From assembly GCA_963785745.1 (NCBI GenBank), contig CAWAWR010000034.1:62001-126000 (forward strand): 64,000 nt of DNA, in the 5' to 3' direction. This stretch comes from VAZQ01 sp963785745 (lineage in GTDB: Bacteria > Pseudomonadota > Alphaproteobacteria > Rhizobiales > Xanthobacteraceae). The notes under the pieces were generated by a model, which was not told the origin of the DNA, made no database searches, and saw nothing but the letters and a program-made list of their open reading frames with translations. Below, piece after piece: positions 8,591 to 14,639 of the stretch (position 1 is the first letter of the stretch; each line of letters opens with the position of its first letter). Made by a program: the position numbers and the translations under genes.

Positions 8591-9031
8591 TTATTTCCAG
8601 CTTGCGCCGATCAACTCGACGGCCTCGCGCGCGATGCGCTCGTCGGTCGCCCAGTCGCCGCCGCTGACACCGATGCCGCCGATGCATTCGCCGCCGACGA
8701 TCACCGGCGCACCGCCTTCCATCGCGGTCCAGCGCTCCGGTCCGGCGGCGAGCGCCAAGCCCAGTGCATGATTGGTGTCGAGATCTTGTCCGACGGCGCC
8801 CTTGGCCGTGGTTACGCGTTTGTTGGAGGCGGCGCAGACCGCCTTGGTGGTCGAGGAGTGCAGGGTGTGGAAACGCCCGCCGTCCATGCGCTCGAACGCC
8901 ATCAGATGACCGCCGGCGTCGACGACCGCGCAGGAAATCGCAATCCCCGCGGCGCGCGCCTTGGCGACGGCGGCGTCCACCATCATCTTCGCGCCCTGAT
9001 GGGTCAGCCGCTTGGAATCCGCAACATACAT
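8591..9031 (-). CDS. GlcG/HbpS family heme-binding-like protein
   Basis: A 146-residue protein of the GlcG/HbpS (DUF336) family. Visible landmarks are CAVVDAGGHLMAFERMDG near residues 34-51 and the C-terminal GGECIGGIGVSGG loop near 115-127. The family includes heme-binding HbpS and small proteins of unknown role commonly encoded beside glycolate or hydroxy-acid catabolic genes. No signal peptide is visible, so it is probably cytosolic. It is the first gene of the minus-strand group with an oxidoreductase and a Bug receptor. Ribosome-site quality upstream of the ATG at 9031 is weak. Its biochemical function here is unknown. Confidence 0.85.
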   Translation of the reverse strand: MYVADSKRLTHQGAKMMVDAAVAKARAAGIAISCAVVDAGGHLMAFERMDGGRFHTLHSSTTKAVCAASNKRVTTAKGAVGQDLDTNHALGLALAAGPERWTAMEGGAPVIVGGECIGGIGVSGGDWATDERIAREAVELIGASWK

Positions 9032-9215
9032 AGCTGGATAAGCCTTGGTCGGGGCCGGTTTTGCAGGATAGTGCGTCAGGCGGCGGGGCCCGGCAAGGGC
9101 GATGCAGCCGTCTCGTCAACCGGTCATGTGCGTTGCCCCCGCTATGACAGCCGTCTGACGTTCGCGTACATTCGACACATCAAGAAAAGAAGTCCGAATT
9201 GGGGAGAGAGACAAA

Positions 9216-10181
9216 ATGCGCATGTTGCTCCGCGGATTTGTGCTGTCGGTCCTGCTGGCGGGGGCGCCGGCCCTGGCGCAGACCTGGCCGGACCGGCCGG
9301 TCCGCTTCATCACCTCGCAGGCGGCGGGCAACGCCACCGACATCATCGCCCGCATCACCGCCGATCAGCTTTCGAGCCGGATCGGTCAGCCGGTCGTGGT
9401 CGAGAACCGGCCCGGCGGCGGCAACGTCATCGGCACCCAGGCTGCGGCGCGCGCCGCGCCCGACGGCTACACGTTCTTCCTGGCCACCGCGGCGGCGCTG
9501 GTGACCGACCCCTACACCTTCAAGTCGCTGCCCTACGATCCAATGAAGGATTTCGTGCCGGTCGCAAAGGTCGCGGAGGTCTCGTTCATGATCATGGCGA
9601 ACCCCAAGGTGCCGGCGAAGAATCTGCAAGAGCTGATCGCGCACGCCAAATCCCAGCCCGGCAAGCTCACCATCGCCACCGACGGCGCCCGCCGGTTTTC
9701 CGGCATGGTCGTGTCCTGGCTCAACAAGCTCGCTGGCATCGAGACGCTGCAGGTGCCCTATACGGCGCAGCGGCAAGGCGTGCAGGACGCCGTCTCCGGC
9801 ACCGTCGACCTCATCATCCTCGCCGTTCCGGTGGCGCGCGGGCTCGCCGCCAACAATCAGCTTCGGCCGATTGCAACGACCTCGCTCAAGCGGCTGCCGG
9901 ATCATTCGGACGTTCCCGCCATCGCTGAGCTGTTTGCGGACTTCGACTTCACGGGCTGGATGCTGCTGGCGGCGCCGGCCGGCACGCCCGACGCCGTGTT
10001 GACTCGCGTCAATCGCGAGACCGACGCGATCTTCGAGAATGCGGAGACCTTGAAGAAGCTTCGCGAGATGGGCTTCTCGACCAGCGGCGCCGGCACGCTG
10101 AAGGAAGCGCAGGACTACGTGAACCTGCAGCACAAGGCCTGGGGCCGGGTCGTTCGCGAAATCGGGGTGCAGCCGGAATAG
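9216..10181 (+). CDS. Bug-family (TTT-type) periplasmic substrate-binding protein
   Basis: A 321-residue binding protein with an excellent GGGGAGAGAG ribosome site and a signal peptide ending PALAQ. The mature N-terminus, TWPDRPVRFITSQAAGNATD, has the usual Bug PDRPVRFI start, although the glycine loop is SQAAGN rather than PYAAGG. VENRPGGGNVIG follows. It is divergent from the GlcG/HbpS operon and 23 bases upstream of a 3-hydroxyisobutyrate dehydrogenase-like gene, so receptor and enzyme are likely co-transcribed. It is the fourth orphan Bug receptor in the first 10 kb. Confidence 0.9.
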   Translation: MRMLLRGFVLSVLLAGAPALAQTWPDRPVRFITSQAAGNATDIIARITADQLSSRIGQPVVVENRPGGGNVIGTQAAARAAPDGYTFFLATAAALVTDPYTFKSLPYDPMKDFVPVAKVAEVSFMIMANPKVPAKNLQELIAHAKSQPGKLTIATDGARRFSGMVVSWLNKLAGIETLQVPYTAQRQGVQDAVSGTVDLIILAVPVARGLAANNQLRPIATTSLKRLPDHSDVPAIAELFADFDFTGWMLLAAPAGTPDAVLTRVNRETDAIFENAETLKKLREMGFSTSGAGTLKEAQDYVNLQHKAWGRVVREIGVQPE

Positions 10182-10204
10182 GTCGCTCAATTGGGAAAGC
10201 AGCA

Positions 10205-11086
10205 ATGAAGATCGGGCTGGTGGGACTGGGCCGCATGGGCCGCGCCATGCATGGGCGGCTCACCGAGTGCGGTTGCGAGGTGACAGCGTGGGACCGCGAT
10301 GCGGGCGCCATGAAAGCGGCCGCGGAAGCGCGCGGCCATCTTGCCGACAGCCCGCGTGCGGTAGCGGCGGCGGGCGACGTGGTGATTTCGATCATCACCG
10401 AAGATCACGGCGTCCGCAGCGTCTATCGCGGCAAGGACGGCTTCCTGTCAGGCGACGTGACCGGAAAGCTGTTCATCGAGATGAGTACCCTGCAGCCGAT
10501 GACCGGCCGTGAGCTGGCGCCGGTCGTTGAGGCGGCGGGCGCGCGCCTGATCGAGTCGCCGGTGCTGGGCTCGATCCCGACCGTGCGCGAAGGAAAGCTG
10601 TTCGCGCTGGTCGGCGGCAAGGCGGAAGATCTCGCGCGCGCACGCCCGGTGCTGGAGAAGCTCACGCGCAAGATCGCGCATATGGGCCCGAACGGCGCGG
10701 GCTACGCCATGAAGCTTGCGGTCAATCTCGGGCTTGCCGCCTTCATTCAAGCGACGGGCGAGTCGCTGGCGCTCGGGCAACGCGAGGGCCTGGGCCTCAA
10801 GCAGATGCTCGACGTGCTGAGCGAGGCGCCGACCGCCAATAGCTGGTTCGCGCGCAAGAAGGGCCTGCTGATGGGCGAGCCCGACGACATCACGCTCGAC
10901 ATCAAGACCATGCGCAAGGACATCACCTCGGTGGTGGCGACCGGCGCGCTCGATGGCACCGGTCTGCCGCTGTCCGCCGGTGTGCTCGCGTCGCTGTCGG
11001 CCGCGGTGGCGCAGGGCTGGGGCGACAAGGATATCGGCGAGCTCGCGCGTTTCTTCCGCGAGCAGATGGGGCAGAACTTCAGCTAG
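10205..11086 (+). CDS. 3-hydroxyisobutyrate dehydrogenase-family oxidoreductase
   Basis: A 293-residue beta-hydroxyacid dehydrogenase. The N-terminal Rossmann motif GLVGLGRMGRAM begins at residue 4. The substrate-binding region is ESPVLGSIPTVREGKL in place of the common DAPVSGG motif, so substrate choice may be unusual. GAGYAMKLAVN carries the catalytic Lys. These enzymes oxidise 3-hydroxyisobutyrate, tartronate semialdehyde and similar acids with NAD(P). A GGGAAAG site precedes the ATG, and the gene follows a Bug receptor by 23 bases. The stop codon interlocks with the stop of the convergent GST gene: both stops lie in the same CTAG at 11083-11086. Confidence 0.88.
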   Translation: MKIGLVGLGRMGRAMHGRLTECGCEVTAWDRDAGAMKAAAEARGHLADSPRAVAAAGDVVISIITEDHGVRSVYRGKDGFLSGDVTGKLFIEMSTLQPMTGRELAPVVEAAGARLIESPVLGSIPTVREGKLFALVGGKAEDLARARPVLEKLTRKIAHMGPNGAGYAMKLAVNLGLAAFIQATGESLALGQREGLGLKQMLDVLSEAPTANSWFARKKGLLMGEPDDITLDIKTMRKDITSVVATGALDGTGLPLSAGVLASLSAAVAQGWGDKDIGELARFFREQMGQNFS

Positions 11087-11868
11087 CCCGCCGCGACGCG
11101 GTAGTCCTTGATCCCGCCGACCGATCGCTCCGGCGGGATTTTCGGCGTCTCCGCGGTGTCCGGCGTGTAGGTCGCAACCGCCGCCGGCCGCGCCATGACG
11201 CGTGCGAACCAGTCGTTGACGTGCGGATAGGTCACGCGCGGCAACAGCTCCGGATAAAGCTCGTTCACGCGGTGCACGATCGAGCATATGCTGACGTCGC
11301 CGAGCGAAAAGGTTTCGCCGGCCAGCCACGGGCCGCGCGCCGACAGTTCCGCCTCCATCTGCGCGGCGATGAAGCGGACATGCGCGAGCGCCGTCTCCAT
11401 CTCGTCCGCCGAATGACCGCCCACCGCCTGCTTCTGCCAGCGTTCGCGCCGCGCCGGCACCGGCATCGTCTTGAGCACCAGTTGCGTGTCGTCCGCGCTC
11501 ATGCCTTCGACCGACGACTTCAGCCGCTGATTGCGGGTCATGCGCGCGCCCTGGAGATGGGTGTCGTCGGCGGTCCAGGTCCAGTAGCGCATGCGGGCGC
11601 GATCCTTCGGATCGGCCGGTGAGAGCGGCGGCTGCGGAAACGTCTCGTCGATGTATTCGTTGATGCAGGCGGAATTGATGACGGCGTGCCCGTCATGCAC
11701 CAGCGTCGGCACCACCCCGTTCGGATTGAGCTTGAGATATTCAGGGCTCAGGTGCTCGAACCGCAGCAGGTTGATGTAACGGCTCTCGTAGGCCAAGCCT
11801 TTCTCGCGCAGGCAATGCCGGACTTGCCGTGAGCAGGTCGTCAAGCCGCTGTGGTAGAGCACGAGCAT
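11083..11868 (-). CDS. Glutathione S-transferase family protein (LigF/beta-etherase-like)
   Basis: A 261-residue GST. The ATG at 11868 has a clear AGGAGAG site; an ATG at 11934 would add 22 Arg-rich residues that are a shadow of the LysR gene. The thioredoxin-like N-domain begins MLVLYHSGLTTCS, and the glutathione cis-Pro loop is NPNGVVPTLVHDG followed by INEYIDETFP. The C-terminal helical domain includes an unusual insert (MSADDTQLVLKTMPVP) that resembles the corresponding segment of lignin beta-etherase LigF. This supports a role in thiol-dependent ether or isomerisation chemistry on aromatic catabolites, but that is inference from residue patterns. It lies 10 bases downstream of the LysR gene, on the same strand. 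Confidence 0.85.
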   Translation of the reverse strand: MLVLYHSGLTTCSRQVRHCLREKGLAYESRYINLLRFEHLSPEYLKLNPNGVVPTLVHDGHAVINSACINEYIDETFPQPPLSPADPKDRARMRYWTWTADDTHLQGARMTRNQRLKSSVEGMSADDTQLVLKTMPVPARRERWQKQAVGGHSADEMETALAHVRFIAAQMEAELSARGPWLAGETFSLGDVSICSIVHRVNELYPELLPRVTYPHVNDWFARVMARPAAVATYTPDTAETPKIPPERSVGGIKDYRVAAG

Positions 11869-11878
11869 TCTGTCTCTC

Positions 11879-12772
11879 CTACGCGTCCAATGCGGCGGCC
11901 AGCCGTTTCGCCTCCGCGACCAAGGCGGCGGCAAGCGGCGTCAGCGGCTCGCGCGGCGGCACCACCAGGCCGATGGTGTGAACGGCTTCCGGCTCCACGA
12001 TCGGGATCGCGCGGATGGTGGCGGTGAGGCCGAGCGTTTCGGCGAGCCGTGCCGGCATCACGCTCGCCCAGCGGCCGGTGCGCACATGCGCGAACAGCAG
12101 GATCATCGAATCGGATTCGAGCGTCGGCTGCACATCGCCGCCGGCGGCGCGCAGCAGCCCATCGATGATGCGGCGGTTCTGCATGTCGGGCGTCAGCAGG
12201 CAGAGCGGCACCTGCGCGACCTCCTTCCAGGTCACGCGCTCGCGATTGCCAAGCGGCGCGTCGGCGGAGGTTAGCAACTGGTAGCGCTCCTGATAGAGCG
12301 GCACTGAGTTCACGCGGCCGAGCGGCTCATTGTCGAGATAGGTGAGGCCGGCGTCGATTTCGAGATTCTCCATCAGCGTGAGGATCTCGAGCGAGGTGCG
12401 GGACCACACGGTAAAGCGCACGTCGGGATGGCGGGCCCGATAGGGCGTGGTGAGCTGCGCGACCATCGCCAGCGCGGTCGGGATCGCGGCGATGCGCAAC
12501 TGGCCGGTGAGGCCGTGGCGAAGCGCGTTGATCTCCTCGCGCATGGCGCGCGAGTCGCCGACGATGCGGCGTGCCCAGTCGAGCGTGCGCTCGCCTTCGG
12601 CGGTGAAACCGATGAAGCGCGATCCGCGTTGTACCAATAGGACGCCGAGCATTTCTTCGAGTTGCTTGATGCCCGCCGAGAGCGTCGGCTGAGTCACGCC
12701 ACAGCTCTCGGCGGCGCGGCCGAAATGCCGCTCGCGCGAGAGCGCGATGAGATATTCGAGCTTGTCGAGCAC
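11879..12772 (-). CDS. LysR-family regulator, divergent from formate dehydrogenase
   Basis: A 297-residue LysR-type transcription factor starting at a GTG. The winged helix-turn-helix is at about residues 1-60 (FGRAAESCGVTQPTLSAGIKQLE). The effector-binding domain follows from about residue 90 (GQLRIAAIPTALAMVAQL). It is transcribed away from the formate dehydrogenase genes, the arrangement known for fds operons whose LysR regulator (FdsR) controls formate dehydrogenase. A dyad ACGAT-N11-ATCGT in the intergenic region is a likely binding site. The GST gene follows on the same strand and may be co-transcribed. Confidence 0.88.
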   Translation of the reverse strand: MLDKLEYLIALSRERHFGRAAESCGVTQPTLSAGIKQLEEMLGVLLVQRGSRFIGFTAEGERTLDWARRIVGDSRAMREEINALRHGLTGQLRIAAIPTALAMVAQLTTPYRARHPDVRFTVWSRTSLEILTLMENLEIDAGLTYLDNEPLGRVNSVPLYQERYQLLTSADAPLGNRERVTWKEVAQVPLCLLTPDMQNRRIIDGLLRAAGGDVQPTLESDSMILLFAHVRTGRWASVMPARLAETLGLTATIRAIPIVEPEAVHTIGLVVPPREPLTPLAAALVAEAKRLAAALDA

Positions 12773-12815
12773 GGTTCTGGCTTCCTAAGCCTCAGACAAC
12801 GTTAAGCTATTCCCG

Positions 12816-12836
12816 ACGATAGAAATTTTCAATCGT
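12816..12836. promoter_or_regulatory. LysR-type operator between regulator and formate dehydrogenase
   Basis: A perfect five-base dyad, ACGAT at 12816-12820 and ATCGT at 12832-12836, is separated by 11 bases. This is the T-N11-A architecture of LysR-type boxes. The inner sequence (GAAATTTTC) is itself nearly symmetric. It lies 43 bases from the LysR GTG and 68 bases from the formate dehydrogenase ATG, an ideal place for divergent control. Assignment as the LysR site is inference. Confidence 0.65.
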
Positions 12837-12904
12837 TGTATCGGTACGAGGGGATTGAGCCGCAGGGGGCTGAGTCGGCATTTAGGGCCCATGGAAACGC
12901 TCGA

Positions 12905-14635
12905 ATGAGCACGACAACCCTTTCAAATCCCAAGACAAACGGTGCCGGTGCCAACGGCGACGGGCGGCGTCGCCCGCGCCGCACCCCCAAGGGCCGCCAG
13001 GTCGATCCGGCGGCGCTTGCCGAGGTCTGTGCGCTGCTCGGTTCGCGCGAGCGCCGCCGCGATCTTCTGATCGAGCATCTGCATCTCATCCAGGACCGCT
13101 ACGGGCATCTCTCCGCCGCGCATCTCGCCGCGCTCGCCGCCGAGATGAAGCTGGCGCTCGCCGAGGTCTACGAGGTCGCGACCTTCTACGCGCATTTCGA
13201 CGTGGTGAAGGAAGGCGAAGCGCCGCCGGCGCCGGTGACGGTGCGGGTGTGCAATTCCTTGTCCTGCGCGATGCGGGGCGCGGAACACCTGCTGCGCAAT
13301 CTTCCCGGAAAACTCGGCCACGACATCCGTGTCGTGCGTGCGCCGTGCATGGGCGCCTGCGACCGCGCGCCGGTCTGCGCGGTCGGCCACCTGCAGGTGT
13401 TCAACGCCACGCCGGACAAGATCGCGTCCACCGCGAAGGCGCCGCCGCATCCGCATGCCTTTGCAACGCGGAACGATCTCGCAAGCTACCGCAAGGACGG
13501 CGGCTACGCGCTGCTTGCCGATTGCCTCGCTGGCAAGCGCACGCGCGACGAGCTGATCAAGATCGTCAGCGATGCTGGACTGCGCGGCCTCGGCGGCGCC
13601 GGATTTCCCACCGGCCGCAAATGGTCGCTGGTGCGCGCCGAGCCGGCGCCGCGGATGTTCGCCGTCAACTGCGACGAAGGCGAGCCCGGCACGTTCAAGG
13701 ACCGCCACTACCTCGAGCAGGACCCGCATCGTTTCATCGAAGGCATGCTGATCGCCGCCTGGGTGGTCGAGGCACCCGACACCTACATCTATGTGCGCGA
13801 CGAATATCCCGAAGTGCGGCTCCTGCTCGCGAAGGAATTCGAGAAGGTCAAGGACGCCGGGCTCGCTTCGCACACGCGGCTGCATCTGCGCCGCGGCGCC
13901 GGCGCCTATATCTGCGGCGAAGAGTCCGCGATGATCGAGTCGATCGAGGGCAAGCGCGGACTTCCGCGCCATCGGCCGCCTTATGTCGCACAAGTCGGCC
14001 TGTTCGGCCGTCCGACACTGGAACAGAACGTCGAGACCTTGTTCTGGGTGCGCGACATCGTCGAGAAGGGCGCGTCGTGGTTCACGGCCTTCGGCCGCCG
14101 CGAGCGCAAGGGCTTCCGCAGCTTCTCGGTGTCCGGCCGCGTGAAGAAGCCCGGCGTCGTGCTGGCGCCGGCGGGCGTGACGGCGCGCGAACTGATCGAG
14201 GAATTCTGCGGCGGTATGGAGGATGGTCAGACCTTCAAGGGCTATCTGCCCGGCGGCGCCTCCGGCGGAATCCTGCCGGCTTCGATGGCCGACGAGCCGC
14301 TCGATTTCGGCACGCTCGAGAAATACGGCTGTTTCGTAGGATCGCACGCGGTGGTGATCCTGTCCGAGCAGGACGACATGAAGGCGGTCGCGCTCAACCT
14401 CGTGAAGTTTTTCGAGGACGAGAGTTGCGGCCAATGCACCCCTTGCCGCGTTGGTACCGAGAAGGCGGTGAAGCTGATGGAACACGGGCCGTGGAACCCG
14501 GAACTGCTGACGGAGCTATCGACGCTGATGCGCGATGCTTCGATCTGCGGCCTCGGCCAGGCCGCGCCCAATCCGCTGTTGTGCGTGCTGAAATATTTCC
14601 CCGAGGAATTGTCCAAGCCGCTGGGCCAATGGTGA
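12905..14635 (+). CDS. fdsB: NAD-dependent formate dehydrogenase beta subunit (FdsG-FdsB fusion)
   Basis: A 576-residue electron-transfer subunit fusing two modules. The N-terminal NuoE/FdsG-like thioredoxin fold carries a [2Fe-2S] motif C-x4-C (CNSLSC) with C-x3-C (CMGAC) downstream. The C-terminal NuoF/FdsB-like part has the FMN loop RGLGGAGFPTGRKW, the NADH-site segment GAGAYICGEE, and a [4Fe-4S] motif C-x2-C-x2-C (CGQCTPC) with a distal Cys in SICGLG. It passes electrons from the alpha subunit to NAD+. The size and fusion match the roughly 62-kDa beta subunit of Methylobacterium FDH1 rather than separate FdsG and FdsB. The ATG at 12905 is preferred over an upstream in-frame ATG at 12836 that would overlap the regulatory dyad. 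The alpha subunit follows after four bases. Confidence 0.93.
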   Translation: MSTTTLSNPKTNGAGANGDGRRRPRRTPKGRQVDPAALAEVCALLGSRERRRDLLIEHLHLIQDRYGHLSAAHLAALAAEMKLALAEVYEVATFYAHFDVVKEGEAPPAPVTVRVCNSLSCAMRGAEHLLRNLPGKLGHDIRVVRAPCMGACDRAPVCAVGHLQVFNATPDKIASTAKAPPHPHAFATRNDLASYRKDGGYALLADCLAGKRTRDELIKIVSDAGLRGLGGAGFPTGRKWSLVRAEPAPRMFAVNCDEGEPGTFKDRHYLEQDPHRFIEGMLIAAWVVEAPDTYIYVRDEYPEVRLLLAKEFEKVKDAGLASHTRLHLRRGAGAYICGEESAMIESIEGKRGLPRHRPPYVAQVGLFGRPTLEQNVETLFWVRDIVEKGASWFTAFGRRERKGFRSFSVSGRVKKPGVVLAPAGVTARELIEEFCGGMEDGQTFKGYLPGGASGGILPASMADEPLDFGTLEKYGCFVGSHAVVILSEQDDMKAVALNLVKFFEDESCGQCTPCRVGTEKAVKLMEHGPWNPELLTELSTLMRDASICGLGQAAPNPLLCVLKYFPEELSKPLGQW

Positions 14636-14639
14636 CGCC

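Noticed and set aside
7793..9928. 711-residue plus-strand open frame
   Set aside because: Runs antisense to the oxidoreductase and GlcG/HbpS genes and then out of frame with the Bug gene; no domain and a mixed composition.
12836..12904. Upstream extension of the formate dehydrogenase beta subunit
   Set aside because: It would add 23 residues without family support and place the start inside the LysR operator.
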